From Kosakonia oryziphila (GTDB lineage: Bacteria > Pseudomonadota > Gammaproteobacteria > Enterobacterales > Enterobacteriaceae): a stretch of 64,000 bases of DNA. The notes beneath the pieces were generated by a model that worked only from the letters and a program-made list of their open reading frames with translations, was not told the origin of the DNA and did not search any database. Shown in pieces: positions 42,144-51,871 of the stretch. Each line of letters starts with the position of its first letter. Positions within the stretch are counted from its first letter, which is position 1. The position numbers and the translations under genes were made by a program. Location of the stretch: assembly GCF_900094795.1 (NCBI RefSeq), contig NZ_FMBC01000015.1, positions 1-64,000 of the forward strand, read 5' to 3'.

Positions 42144-43528
42144 GCAGGCGCTCCTTGTGGCATCACGGTCAGTAATGGATGGTTTGCGCCGGTGAGGCGT
42201 AGCTGGCCGTGGGTGTCGATAATCTGCATCCTTGTTAGCCAGTCGGCGAACTCCGGCGCGTGCTTCAGCCCCAGCAGGCGGCGCGCATAGAGCGCATCAT
42301 GGAATGAAGTGCTCTGATAGTTGAGCATGATGTCATCTGCGCCCGGAACGCCAATCAGGAAGGTTAGCCCGGCGGTACATAGCAGCGTCAGCAATGTATC
42401 CATATCATCCTGATCCGCTTCGGCATGATTGGTGTAACAGACGTCGCAGCCAATCGGCAGCCCCATCAGTTTGCCGCAGAAGTGGTCCTCCAGCCCGGCG
42501 CGGATAATCTGCTTGCCGTCATACAGGTATTCCGGGCCGATAAACCCGACCACCGTGTTGACGAGCAGCGGTTTAAAGTGCCGCGCTACCGCGTAGGCAC
42601 GCGCTTCACAGGTTTGCTGATCGACGCCATGATGGGCGTTCGCTGACAGGCAACTGCCCTGGCCGGTCTCGAAATACATCACGTTATCGCCCAGCGTTCC
42701 GCGTTTTAGCGAAAGCGCAGCCTCGTGGGCTTCCTGCAACAGCGCGAGGTTAATACCAAAGCCGCTGTTTGCCGCTTCGGTACCAGCCACCGACTGAAAC
42801 ACCAGATCCACCGGCGCGCCGCGCTCAATTAGCTGTAACGTGTTGGTGACGTGCGTCAGCACGCAGGACTGTGTGGGAATGGCAAAACGGTCGATGATGT
42901 CTGCCATCATATGGTTCAGCTTTTGCAGTACCGGCAGGCTGTCGCTGGCCGGGTTGATGCCAACCACTGCGTCGCCCGCGCCGTAAAGCAGGCCATCCAG
43001 CATGCTGGCGGCAATGCCTTTCAGATCGTCAGTCGGGTGGTTGGGTTGCAGGCGCACACTGAGGTGACCGGGCAAACCGATGGTATTGCGAAAGCGGGTA
43101 ATGATACTGCATTTGCTGGCAGTGAGGATCAAATCCTGGTTGCGCATCAGTTTGCTGACGGCGGCGGCCATTTCCGGGGTGATCGCCGGAGCAACCTGGC
43201 TTAGCAGCGCAGTATCGGTGGTATCGGCCAGCAGCCAGTCACGAAATTCACCCACCGTCAGATGGGCGATTAACGTAAAAGCAGCGCTGTCGTGAGTGTC
43301 GATGATGAGGCGAGTCACCTCATCTTTTTCATAGGGAACCAGCGGATTGTCGAGGATCTCGCGCAGCGGTACATCGGCAAGGGCGATTTTGGCCGCCATA
43401 CGCTCTTCGGCTGATTGTGCTGCAACCCCGGCCAGCACATCCCCGGAACGCGCCGGGGAGGCTTTAGCCATGACTTCTTTCAGGCTGGCGAACTGCCATG
43501 TGCGGTGCGCCAGAGTGGTTTTATACAT
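42140..43528 (-). CDS. eutB: Ethanolamine ammonia-lyase large subunit
   Basis: 462 residues, TIM-barrel catalytic subunit using adenosylcobalamin. Conserved stretches are DGLLYGAGDAVVGINPASDS, CVLTHVTNTLQLIERGAPVD, FETGQGSCLSANAHHGVDQQT and GPEYLYDGKQIIRAGLEDHF, with the substrate-contacting Glu and Asp residues. It is 9 bp downstream of the permease gene eat and overlaps eutC. It needs B12 supply from elsewhere. Ammonia release would supply nitrogen. Confidence 0.96.
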   Translation of the reverse strand: MYKTTLAHRTWQFASLKEVMAKASPARSGDVLAGVAAQSAEERMAAKIALADVPLREILDNPLVPYEKDEVTRLIIDTHDSAAFTLIAHLTVGEFRDWLLADTTDTALLSQVAPAITPEMAAAVSKLMRNQDLILTASKCSIITRFRNTIGLPGHLSVRLQPNHPTDDLKGIAASMLDGLLYGAGDAVVGINPASDSLPVLQKLNHMMADIIDRFAIPTQSCVLTHVTNTLQLIERGAPVDLVFQSVAGTEAANSGFGINLALLQEAHEAALSLKRGTLGDNVMYFETGQGSCLSANAHHGVDQQTCEARAYAVARHFKPLLVNTVVGFIGPEYLYDGKQIIRAGLEDHFCGKLMGLPIGCDVCYTNHAEADQDDMDTLLTLLCTAGLTFLIGVPGADDIMLNYQSTSFHDALYARRLLGLKHAPEFADWLTRMQIIDTHGQLRLTGANHPLLTVMPQGAPA

Positions 43529-43537
43529 TGCGTCTCC

Positions 43538-44914
43538 TCAGGAGATAGCGCGCAGTTGCGGGTCCAGCGCGGCACGTTCGCGCGCCGATGCGGTTTTACG
43601 AAACCACATATAACCGCCCAGCATCATCACGGCGAAAATCAGCGCCAGCAGAGTGTTGTACCAGACCATCGCCACCAGGCAGAGAACTGCCATTCCGAGT
43701 GCAAAAGCCGGTGCGTAGGGGAACAACGGCGCTTTAAAAGGGCGCTCAAGGTTCGGCTCGCTACGGCGCAGCTTGAACAGCGCGGCCATGGAGATGATAT
43801 ACATAACAATAGCGCCAAAGACCGACATCGTCACAATGCAGGCGGTGAGCGGCATGCCGCTGATGGTGATCAGCGAATCGGAGAAGATCGCCGCAATCCC
43901 CACCACGCCACCGGCGAGGATCGCCAGAATCGGCGTACGGGTTTTACGGTTCAGATTAGCCAGGCTGGCAGGCAGATAACCCGCGCGCGCCAGCGAGTAG
44001 ATCTGGCGGGAATAACCCATAATAATGCCGTGGAACGACGCGACCAGACCAAACAGGCCAAGCCAGACCAGCATATGCAGCCAGCCGCTGCTGCTGCCGA
44101 CCACCAATTTCATTGCCTGCGGCAGCGGATCGTTGATGTTCGACAGGTTGCGCCAGTCGCCCACACCGCCCGCGAGAACCATCACGCCAACCGCCAGTAC
44201 TGTCAGTGTCAGAATGCCGCCGCCGAGCGCACGCGGAATGGTGCGTTTCGGATCTTTAGCTTCTTCTGCTGCCATTGATGCGCCTTCAATCGCCAGAAAG
44301 AACCAAATTGCAAACGGAATAGCCGCGAACATGCCCGGCAACGCGATGCCGCTGAAGCTTTCCGCACCTGCCCAGCCGTTGGCAGTGAAGTTGCTCCACG
44401 AGAAACCCGGTGCAACAACGCCCATAAACACCAGCAGTTCGAAAATCGCCAGCAGGGTGACAATCAGCTCAAAGGTGGCGGCAATACCGACGCCCAGAAT
44501 GTTAAGCACCATAAAGATGACGTATGCGCCGCAGGCCACCCATTTCGGATCGAGTGACGGGAACTGCACGTTAAGGTAGGCGCCAATCGCCATGGCGATC
44601 GCCGGTGGCGCAAAGACGAACTCGATAAGCGTAGCAAAACCTGCGATAAACCCGCCGGTGGGCCCGAAGGCGCGATAAGCATAAGCAAAAGGCCCGCCTG
44701 CATGCGGGATCGCTGTGGTCAGCTCGGTAAAGCTAAAGATAAAAGCGCAGTACATGGCGGCAATCGCCAGCGCGACAATCAGAAAGCCGAGCGTTCCGGC
44801 CTGCGACCAGCCGTAACTCCAGCCGAAGTATTCCCCTGAAATAACCAGTCCGACGGCAATGCCCCACAGGCGGAAGCTGCCGAGTGTTCTTTTTAGTGTT
44901 GTTTGTGTGTTCAT
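43538..44914 (-). CDS. eat: Ethanolamine permease
   Basis: 458 residues, APC superfamily with 12 spans. The start LKRTLGSFRLWGIAVGLVISGEYFGWSYGW and the motif GIAVGLVISGEYFGW are typical of Eat permeases; other blocks are IPHAGGPFAYAYRAFGP, MAAEEAKDPKRTIPRALG and IMGYSRQIYSLARAG. It imports ethanolamine for the downstream eutBC. It is the promoter-proximal gene; a perfect sigma-54 element lies 40-56 bp ahead of its ATG. Confidence 0.94.
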   Translation of the reverse strand: MNTQTTLKRTLGSFRLWGIAVGLVISGEYFGWSYGWSQAGTLGFLIVALAIAAMYCAFIFSFTELTTAIPHAGGPFAYAYRAFGPTGGFIAGFATLIEFVFAPPAIAMAIGAYLNVQFPSLDPKWVACGAYVIFMVLNILGVGIAATFELIVTLLAIFELLVFMGVVAPGFSWSNFTANGWAGAESFSGIALPGMFAAIPFAIWFFLAIEGASMAAEEAKDPKRTIPRALGGGILTLTVLAVGVMVLAGGVGDWRNLSNINDPLPQAMKLVVGSSSGWLHMLVWLGLFGLVASFHGIIMGYSRQIYSLARAGYLPASLANLNRKTRTPILAILAGGVVGIAAIFSDSLITISGMPLTACIVTMSVFGAIVMYIISMAALFKLRRSEPNLERPFKAPLFPYAPAFALGMAVLCLVAMVWYNTLLALIFAVMMLGGYMWFRKTASARERAALDPQLRAIS

Positions 44915-44953
44915 TCTTTTACTGCCTCGCCATTAATACAGTTGCTGGCAGAG

Positions 44954-44970
44954 TTGCAAAGTCAGTGCCA
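44954..44970 (-). promoter_or_regulatory. Sigma-54 promoter of eat-eutBC
   Basis: On the minus strand TGGCAC-N5-TTGCA matches the -24/-12 consensus at every fixed position (GG and GC included). It lies 40 bp upstream of the eat ATG in an otherwise gene-free region, on the right strand. Confidence 0.85.
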
Positions 44971-45020
44971 GGAAAGAGAAACCTTCTGACACATAGGGTT
45001 ACAGGCAACATAGCGGAAAA

Positions 45021-45037
45021 TGCACAATAAGAGTGCA
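45021..45037. promoter_or_regulatory. NtrC-type enhancer site upstream of eat
   Basis: TGCAC-N7-GTGCA is a perfect 17-bp NtrC dyad, the layout of the glnAp2 site TGCAC-N7-GTGCA. It is about 60 bp behind the sigma-54 promoter. Further GTGC/GCAC half sites occur nearby (for example 45057-45063). The rest of 45064-45547 shows no gene. Confidence 0.8.
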
Positions 45038-45547
45038 CCGCCGCCGACCGAAAACGGGTGCAAGCTGCCCTGCAATGGTGAAAAAAGGAAAGAAACCCTC
45101 AACGGGGAAAATGAATGTGCAAGTGCGGACAGAAACAGCCACTGATGCGGTTTTTGGAAATATAATAGGGAATAACTGGAAATTTAAATCCGATAATTCT
45201 TAGCTCAATTTGTGTGCAGGATGCTTTAATTTATGCAATGACGTTACGTATATTTGTTTATTTATACGACGAGTTAACTGTTTGATTTAATGTGTTTGTG
45301 TTGGTTTTTTTGAGCAATGACAGACAGTAATCAGGTGAGTATCTGATGTTAAATACAGTTCTGGATAATAGATTAACCTGATTTTTCCGGCCATTAATTT
45401 GGGGAAAACAGTTTCAGGAAAATCCAGGAATATTTAATAAAAGAGGATGTATATGGCCTGGCGACCGATTTTATATGTCATCCTGACGCATAATCCTCGT
45501 CTGAATAGCAGGCGAGCGCAGTTGCGGTTGATCCAGGGTTGAATGCC

Positions 45548-45589
45548 TGCGTGCCGGAAAAGGATTTTGCCTTCTCCCTCCGGCACGCA
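45548..45589 (-). terminator. Long hairpin downstream of the OlsF-like gene
   Basis: TGCGTGCCGGA (45548-45558) and TCCGGCACGCA (45579-45589) are perfect inverted copies, with further inner pairing (CCTTTTCC / GGAGAAGG). It starts 47 bp beyond the stop of the minus-strand gene. There is no clear U-tract after it, so it may be a 3'-end stabiliser. Confidence 0.55.
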
Positions 45590-45635
45590 AGACAACGCTC
45601 AGGTCTGCGGCACGTTACGCTTTCTTGCGCAGCAT

Positions 45636-47354
45636 TTAGCCCGCTTTTTGCTCTGGCAGATGCGCGGCGATATAACGCTCGTAACGGTTTGCTTTCAGAC
45701 GCGTTAAATCCACCAGCACCAGACCATCGACACAGTTATTGAAGTCGGGATCGCAACCGAAGTCGATAAACTGCACGCCGCCCGGTTCACACAGTTCAGA
45801 ATACTGCTTGTAGAGCGGTGGAATGCCGCAACCAAGGTTGCCAAGCAGCGATTTCAGCCGGGTCAAATCTTCGGTGTAATCTTCACCGCTAAACTGGGCG
45901 AGCACGTCTGGCATCGTGGCCGGCCACGGCCGACGTGATGAGGCCAGAGGCCAGGTCGCCGGGAACCACAGGCGGTAGAACGCCACCAGCAGATCCCGCG
46001 CCGCAGGCGGCAAGCCACCGGAGATAGAGACCGGGCCAAACAGGTAGCGGTACTGCGGATAACGCGCCAGATAAGCGCCAATGCCCGACCACAGATAATC
46101 CAGGCCGCGACGTCCCCAGTAGCGCGGCTGAATAAAACTGCGCCCCAGTTCGATGCCATGACGCAGTACATCGGCCATTCGTTCGTCATAATGGAACAGG
46201 CTGTAACTGTATAAGCCTTCAACGCCGTGCGCCTCAACCTGCTGCGACGTTGGCATAAAGCGGTATGCGCCGACGATTTCCAGATCGGCATCATCCCACA
46301 GGATCAGGTGCAGGTAATCGTCGTCATATTTATCCGTATCACGACGTTTACCGCTGCCTTCACCCACAGCACGGAAGGCGACTTCGCGCAGCCGTCCCAG
46401 CTCGCGCAGTAGCGGCGCGTCTTCCTGCCCATTGCGCTGCCAGAGGTAAATAACTTTTCCGTCCGTAGTGCGGCCGAGGCACTCGGCATTATTAAGTTCG
46501 CGGCGCAGCGTGATGCGCTCTTCCGGGCGTGCAATGGCGCACTCGGTTTTGAAGGGGCCGGAGAGTCCTTTACCCAGACGCAATACATGTTGGCGACACT
46601 TATCGGCCAGTTCGCGTGGGGCAAGTTGCGGCGTATGCCAGCTATCCCAGGGAATGCGCTGGCCGATTTTGATCGGCAGGTTGCTGTCCCGGCGGCGAAA
46701 CATCTGTTGCATCAGTAGCAGGAAGGGCAGCGTTTCCGACACCATCGCGCTGGCGTAGAACAGTGCACTGTTACGCGCGTCAATCCAGGCGGGCAGCAGC
46801 GGCGCGCGGAACTTGCCCGCCAGTTTGATAAAACCAGCATGCCAGTTTTTATCGCGGATGCCTTTACGCGTCATGCGTGAGACTTCTCCCGCCGGGAAGA
46901 AGATCAGCACTCCGCCGCCCTGCAAATGGTTTTCCATCTGTTGCAGCGAGGATTTTCGCGTACGGCCACCCATGTTATCCACCGGGATAAACAGCGAGCT
47001 GAGCGGTTCAAGGTGGGTCAACATGCGGTTGGTGACCACCTTCACATCACGGCGTACACGTGAAACAGCATACATCAGCGCCATCCCGTCAAGCGTACCT
47101 GTCGGATGGTTAGCGATGATGACCAATGGGCCTTGTTCGGGGATTTGTTCGAGGTCGTGAGCGGGAACGGTGCAGCGGATTTGTAGATGTTCAAGCACTT
47201 GCTCCACCATATCCAGCCCTTTCAGGTGGGGATGGCTCGCGGCGAACTGCTGGAACTCCTGTTCGTAAAGCAGGCGCCGCAGCACGTTTTTTTGCCAGGG
47301 CGCAGGTCTGGCCTGCGGCCAGAGATCCTGAAGTACGTTGTCGAGACTAAACAT
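45636..47354 (-). CDS. Bifunctional acyltransferase, OlsF-like (ornithine lipid synthesis)
   Basis: 572 residues in two halves. N-terminal half (about 60-260): PlsC-type O-acyltransferase with ANHPTGTLDG (H83 and D89, an H-X5-D variant) and FFPAGEVSR. C-terminal half (about 290-570): OlsB-like GNAT acyltransferase with AECLGRTTDGKVIYLWQ, LEIVGAYRFMP, YSLFHYDERMADVL, IELGRSFIQPRYWGRRGLDYLWSGIGAYL (split) and PVSISGGLPPAARDLLVAFY. That order is the OlsF architecture, where the GNAT half N-acylates ornithine and the PlsC half adds the second acyl chain. No signal peptide. The gene is not in E. coli; it lies beside hemB. The exact head group is inferred. Confidence 0.82.
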   Translation of the reverse strand: MFSLDNVLQDLWPQARPAPWQKNVLRRLLYEQEFQQFAASHPHLKGLDMVEQVLEHLQIRCTVPAHDLEQIPEQGPLVIIANHPTGTLDGMALMYAVSRVRRDVKVVTNRMLTHLEPLSSLFIPVDNMGGRTRKSSLQQMENHLQGGGVLIFFPAGEVSRMTRKGIRDKNWHAGFIKLAGKFRAPLLPAWIDARNSALFYASAMVSETLPFLLLMQQMFRRRDSNLPIKIGQRIPWDSWHTPQLAPRELADKCRQHVLRLGKGLSGPFKTECAIARPEERITLRRELNNAECLGRTTDGKVIYLWQRNGQEDAPLLRELGRLREVAFRAVGEGSGKRRDTDKYDDDYLHLILWDDADLEIVGAYRFMPTSQQVEAHGVEGLYSYSLFHYDERMADVLRHGIELGRSFIQPRYWGRRGLDYLWSGIGAYLARYPQYRYLFGPVSISGGLPPAARDLLVAFYRLWFPATWPLASSRRPWPATMPDVLAQFSGEDYTEDLTRLKSLLGNLGCGIPPLYKQYSELCEPGGVQFIDFGCDPDFNNCVDGLVLVDLTRLKANRYERYIAAHLPEQKAG

Positions 47355-47519
47355 GGTGGTTTCTCCTCCCGTCTTGCCGATGACAGTAACGGGAGAAGAT
47401 GACGTTTACATTTCATTACAATGAAGATATGACAACGGCAAGACGGCTGAATGACAACAAAAGCGGTGCGGAAGGGATAAGGGATATTTCTCTCCCCCGC
47501 AGGGGAGAGAGCAGACGGT

Positions 47520-48491
47520 TCAGAGAATACCGCGTTCGGCGAGGTCGAGGGCGAAGTAGCTGAAGATCAGGTCTCCGCCTGCGCGCTTGATCGCACCCAG
47601 GCTTTCCAGCACCACTTTATCTTCATCAATTGCGCCCGCCAGCGCGGCGAATTTGATCATCGCGTATTCGCCACTCACCTGATAGGCACCCAGCGGTAAC
47701 TCGGTGCGCTCACGGATATCGCGCAGGATGTCGAGGTATGCGCCTGCCGGTTTCACCATCAGGCAGTCTGCACCTTCAGCCTGGTCGATCAGCGATTCAC
47801 GGATCGCTTCACGGCGGTTCATTGGGTTCATCTGATAGGTTTTGCGATCGCCTTTCAGCGCCGTTCCTGCCGCTTCACGGAACGGGCCGTAGAACGAGGA
47901 AGCGAACTTGGTCGAGTAGGACATGATGGCGGTATCGGTAAAGCCTGCTGCATCCAGCGCGTGGCGAATCGCCTGCACCTGGCCGTCCATTGCTGCGGAA
48001 GGGGCGATAAAGTCCGCGCCTGCGGCGGCGGCAACGACGGCTTGTCTGCCGAGGTTAAGCAGGGTCGCATCGTTATCGACACCGTGATCGCACAGCACGC
48101 CGCAATGGCCGTGAGAGGTGTATTCGCAGAAGCAGGTATCGGACATCACGATCATCTCCGGCACCGTCTCTTTGCAGATGCGCGACATGCGCGCCACCAG
48201 GCCATCTTCGCGCCAGGTGTCGCTGCCGGTGTCATCGGTGTGGTGAGAGATGCCGAAGGTCATCACCGAGCGAATGCCAGCTTTGGCGATGCGTTCAATT
48301 TCGCGGGCGAGATACTTTTCCGGAATGCGCATCACGCCGGGCATCGCCTCGATGGCTTTGTAATCGTCTAACTCTTCTTCAACAAAGATCGGCAACACCA
48401 GGTCGTTTTTGCTCAGTGTTGTCTCTTCAAACATGGCGCGCAGGGCAGGTGATTTGCGCAGGCGGCGCGGGCGAGTAATTAAATCGGTCAT
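47520..48491 (-). CDS. hemB: Delta-aminolevulinic acid dehydratase (porphobilinogen synthase)
   Basis: 323 residues. It condenses two 5-aminolevulinates to porphobilinogen in heme biosynthesis. The zinc-cysteine cluster is in [15 protein letters not shown]; the two active-site lysines are in [16 protein letters not shown] and [14 protein letters not shown]. coli HemB is 324 residues with the same start (MTDLI-RPRRLR). The 3' end is next to a CTCTCCCC hairpin (about 47490-47511). Monocistronic here. Confidence 0.98.
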   Translation of the reverse strand: MTDLITRPRRLRKSPALRAMFEETTLSKNDLVLPIFVEEELDDYKAIEAMPGVMRIPEKYLAREIERIAKAGIRSVMTFGISHHTDDTGSDTWREDGLVARMSRICKETVPEMIVMSDTCFCEYTSHGHCGVLCDHGVDNDATLLNLGRQAVVAAAAGADFIAPSAAMDGQVQAIRHALDAAGFTDTAIMSYSTKFASSFYGPFREAAGTALKGDRKTYQMNPMNRREAIRESLIDQAEGADCLMVKPAGAYLDILRDIRERTELPLGAYQVSGEYAMIKFAALAGAIDEDKVVLESLGAIKRAGGDLIFSYFALDLAERGIL

Positions 48492-48611
48492 GGTATGCCT
48501 GATGTTTGTGGAACAGATGGCGGCATTGTAGCCGAAAAGCTGAGGTTCTGTTTTACCAAAATCGCCGTTAAGGGCAGAGGCAAACGGCGAAACCGTCTGC
48601 CTCTGGTGGAA

Positions 48612-49769
48612 TCAGGAAGCGGGAACCACTTGCGGTGTGTTGCTGCTTAACGCACTGACCAGGTTGTTAACGCCGTCGCTCATATTGACAAAGCGCGTCA
48701 GCGGCGAACGGGTGATGACGACAAAAACGCCGACATTATGCTGCGGCACCATCGCCATGTAGGTGATAAAGCCACCGCCGCCGCCGGTTTTCTGAATGAT
48801 CCCAGGATGCCCCTCTTTTGGTGCCATATAGACCCAGCCGAGGCCGAGTGCATCGGCTTTGCCGGGCACATCCATGCCGATCACTCGCGTTAACTGGTTG
48901 CGCGGGTAGATCAACGTTTGCATGCGATCCGCCTGGCTGTTACGGGTGTAGAAATCCGACGACAGGAATTGCTGCATCCAGCGCATCATGTCTCCCGGCG
49001 TGGAGTAGACGCCGCCGCTGCCGATAGCGGCCAGCGTGTTATTGCACGGACTGGCGCCTTTCTCGGCGATCATCAGGCGCTTACACTGATCCGGCGACGG
49101 GGTAAAGGTGGTGTCTTTCATCCCCAGTGGACGAGTGATCTGTTCTTCAAAAAGCTGCGGGTAAGGCTTGCCTGCTGCTTTCGACAATGCATCCGCCAGC
49201 AGATCAAAGGCCAGATTAGAATAAGCCGCCTGCCTGCCCGGCGCGGTTCTCAGTGTGGCGGTTGAGAGCCAGCTCCAGCGCTGCTCGTATGTTGGCCAGA
49301 CGAAGACAGGACGTTGCGCTGCGCCGCCAGGCTGTTCGCGCGGCAGGGCGCTGGTATGTGTCGCCAGATTCAACAGTGTAATTGGCGTGCCCTGGTAGGT
49401 CGGCACCCGCGTGCCGGGAGGCGCATATTTACTTAACGGATCGTCGAGACGGACTTTGCCCTGATCGAGCATTTTCACCAGCATTTCACTGGTCATCAGC
49501 TTGGAGAGGGAAGCAATACGAATGACCGAATCGAGTTGCGGGCGAACGTTGTTGCCGGGACTGGTTTCGCCATAGCTTTTAAACACGCGCTGGTTGCCGT
49601 CAATTACCACCATCGCCATGCCCGTTGCGCCGCTACCGAAATAAATATGGTTGGCGTAACGATCAACAATATCAGATGCAAATACCGGATCAGGAGACTG
49701 AGCCGCCGCCTGAGCGGAAGCCAGGCTCAGTGCGCAGAGCAGCGCAGAGAAAAGCAGACAACGTTTCAA
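48612..49769 (-). CDS. ampH: Penicillin-binding protein / beta-lactamase-like AmpH
   Basis: 385 residues. Signal peptide MKRCLLFSALLCALSLASAQA. Serine-acyl-enzyme fold of class C beta-lactamases: SLSK (SxxK) in IRIASLSKLMTSEM, YSN in RQAAYSNLAFD and KTGGGGGF (KTG). AmpH is a DD-carboxypeptidase and endopeptidase with weak beta-lactamase action in peptidoglycan turnover; E. coli AmpH is also 385 residues and next to sbmA. The gene is divergent from the isochorismatase. Confidence 0.96.
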   Translation of the reverse strand: MKRCLLFSALLCALSLASAQAAAQSPDPVFASDIVDRYANHIYFGSGATGMAMVVIDGNQRVFKSYGETSPGNNVRPQLDSVIRIASLSKLMTSEMLVKMLDQGKVRLDDPLSKYAPPGTRVPTYQGTPITLLNLATHTSALPREQPGGAAQRPVFVWPTYEQRWSWLSTATLRTAPGRQAAYSNLAFDLLADALSKAAGKPYPQLFEEQITRPLGMKDTTFTPSPDQCKRLMIAEKGASPCNNTLAAIGSGGVYSTPGDMMRWMQQFLSSDFYTRNSQADRMQTLIYPRNQLTRVIGMDVPGKADALGLGWVYMAPKEGHPGIIQKTGGGGGFITYMAMVPQHNVGVFVVITRSPLTRFVNMSDGVNNLVSALSSNTPQVVPAS

Positions 49770-49970
49770 CGCAGGGATCCATAAATAAATGGGATAGATA
49801 GAGCGTATTTATACTACTTAGTACGGTGTTGCAAAGACCCAATTAACGGATTCTTTTCCCTTAATACGTAACGATGGGTAAAAATGGTTATTTTGCCGCC
49901 AGACCACGACTTCTGCCTGATGTGATAATCTCCTCCTTTCGCACTGATTCGTACTGACAGGAGAGAGCAG

Positions 49971-50504
49971 ATGGCAGGTAAACGGGTAGTGATGGTTGTG
50001 GATATGCAAAACGGCGTATTCGCCACCGAGCGTATTCAACGTGAGCAGTGTGTCGCCCGCATTAACCAGTTGACGCAGGCCGCCGATACGGTGATTTTTA
50101 TTCAGCATGCTGAAGCGGGCGGGCTGGAAGAGGGGAGTGAAGGTTTTGCGCTGCTGCCGGAACTGTATCAGCCTGCTAACGCCCTGTACGTCACCAAAAC
50201 CGCCTGCGACGCGTTCTATAAAACGCAGCTTGCAGCGGTGCTGCGCGAGCATGATATCCATGCCTGGGTGATGTGCGGTTGCGCCACAGATTACTGCGTG
50301 GATACCACGCTGAAAAATGGTGCCAGCCGGGGGTATTCCATCACTATGGCGCAGGACGCTCATACCACCGCTAACCGCCCGGCTGCACAGGCTGCAACTC
50401 TGATCGATCACTACAACGACGTGTGGCGCACGTTAACCGTCCCCGGCAATCCGGTGTATGTGAAACCGGTCGAAACAATTCTTCACGAATGGCAAGCGAA
50501 CTAA
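49971..50504 (+). CDS. Isochorismatase-family cysteine hydrolase
   Basis: 177 residues. Catalytic triad of the nicotinamidase/isochorismatase group: Asp in VVMVVDMQNGVF, Lys in YVTKTACDAF and Cys in MCGCATDYCVDTT (with the cis-peptide before it). The TLKNGASRGYSITMAQDAHTT stretch is conserved. The enzymes cleave C-N or C-O bonds in small amides or isochorismate; the substrate cannot be fixed. GAGAG lies 7 bp ahead of ATG. A terminator follows, so it is a single gene between ampH and sbmA, absent from that spot in E. coli K-12. Confidence 0.9.
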   Translation: MAGKRVVMVVDMQNGVFATERIQREQCVARINQLTQAADTVIFIQHAEAGGLEEGSEGFALLPELYQPANALYVTKTACDAFYKTQLAAVLREHDIHAWVMCGCATDYCVDTTLKNGASRGYSITMAQDAHTTANRPAAQAATLIDHYNDVWRTLTVPGNPVYVKPVETILHEWQAN

Positions 50505-50536
50505 GGGGTTACCCTCAGGTCTGATACAACGACACG

Positions 50537-50561
50537 GCGTCGCACTGCGCGGCGCTTTTTT
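50537..50561 (+). terminator. Rho-independent terminator before sbmA
   Basis: GCGTCGC (50537-50543) pairs with GCGGCGC (50549-50555), one G-U, loop ACTGC, followed by TTTTTT. Confidence 0.85.
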
Positions 50562-50637
50562 ATCACTGCGCTATGCCTGGCGCAGAAATCCGCTACACAG
50601 CATCTTTGTAAATAATAAGAAGTAAGCAGGAGTACCA

Positions 50638-51858
50638 ATGTTTAAATCTTTCTTTCCTAAGCCGACGCTGTTCTTTTTGTCGGCCTTTATCTGGGCGCTG
50701 ATCGCTGTCATATTCTGGCAGGCTGGCGGCGAGGGCTGGTTAATGCGCTTAACCGGCGCATCGACGGACGTCCCGATCAGTGCAACGCGTTTCTGGTGTG
50801 CGAGCTTTTTACTTTTTTATGCTTATTATGCCGTTTGCGTCGGCCTGTTCGCGCTGTGCTGGTTTGTCGCCTCGCCGCACCGCTGGCAGTACTGGTCGAT
50901 ACTTGGTACGGCGTTGATCGTCTTTGTAACCTGGTTTTTGGTGGAGGTAAACGTTGCCATCAACGCCTGGTATCAGCCGTTTTATGATTTGATTCAGCTT
51001 GCGCTGAGCGCACCCAATAAGGTCAGCCTTAGCCAGCTTTATAGCGAGATTGGCGTCTTTTTGTGGATCGCGCTGATTGCCGTGACGGTGGCGGTGCTGA
51101 ATAACTTTTTTATCAGCCACTATGTGTTCCGCTGGCGTACGGCGATGAACGAATACTATATGGCGCACTGGGGGCATCTGCGCCATATCGAAGGGGCCGC
51201 GCAGCGTGTGCAGGAAGACACCATGCGTTTTGCCCAGACACTGGAAGATATGGGCGTTAGCTTTATCAAAGCGATCATGACGCTAATTGCATTTTTGCCG
51301 GTGCTGGTGGCGCTGTCGCCGCACGTGCAGGAACTGCCGTTGGTGGGGCATCTTCCTTATGGTCTGGTGATTGCCGCGATTAGCTGGGCACTGTTTGGCA
51401 CGGTACTGTTGGCGTTTATCGGTATCAAGCTCCCTGGCCTGCAATTTAAAAATCAGCGCGTTGAAGCCGCCTACCGTAAAGAACTGGTCTATGGCGAAGA
51501 TGATGCCTCGCGCGCCCAGCCACCGACCGTCTCCGAGCTGTTCAGCGCCGTGCGCCGCAACTATTTTCGTCTCTATTTCCACTACACCTATTTCAACATT
51601 GCCCGTATTCTCTACCTGCAAGTTGACGTGGTGTTTGGCCTGATTGTTCTGTTCCCGAGCATTGCTGCGGGGGCGATCACCTTTGGCCTGATGAGCCAAA
51701 TCACCAATGTGTTTGAACAGGTGCGCAACGCGTTCCAGTATTTGATCTCCTCCTGGACGACGCTGGTGGAGCTGATGTCCATCTACAAACGCTTGCGCAG
51801 TTTTGAGTATGAACTGAACGGCCAGGAAATTGTGCCTGTGCCTCACCGTCTTGGTTAA
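50638..51858 (+). CDS. sbmA: Peptide antibiotic transporter SbmA
   Basis: 406 residues, as in E. coli. SbmA_BacA family: seven or so membrane spans, no ATPase domain; conserved [55 protein letters not shown] (in pieces) and ELSIYKRL/SFEYEL at the end. It imports microcins B17 and J25, bleomycin and proline-rich peptides by the proton gradient. It is followed by yaiW after 13 bp, an operon conserved in enterobacteria. Confidence 0.97.
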   Translation: MFKSFFPKPTLFFLSAFIWALIAVIFWQAGGEGWLMRLTGASTDVPISATRFWCASFLLFYAYYAVCVGLFALCWFVASPHRWQYWSILGTALIVFVTWFLVEVNVAINAWYQPFYDLIQLALSAPNKVSLSQLYSEIGVFLWIALIAVTVAVLNNFFISHYVFRWRTAMNEYYMAHWGHLRHIEGAAQRVQEDTMRFAQTLEDMGVSFIKAIMTLIAFLPVLVALSPHVQELPLVGHLPYGLVIAAISWALFGTVLLAFIGIKLPGLQFKNQRVEAAYRKELVYGEDDASRAQPPTVSELFSAVRRNYFRLYFHYTYFNIARILYLQVDVVFGLIVLFPSIAAGAITFGLMSQITNVFEQVRNAFQYLISSWTTLVELMSIYKRLRSFEYELNGQEIVPVPHRLG

Positions 51859-51871
51859 CACAAGGAACGTT

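Noticed and set aside
45539..45742. Plus-strand frame of 67 codons upstream of the OlsF-like gene
   Set aside because: Half of it is antisense to the OlsF-like 3' end and the rest is a terminator-like hairpin; no ribosome site.
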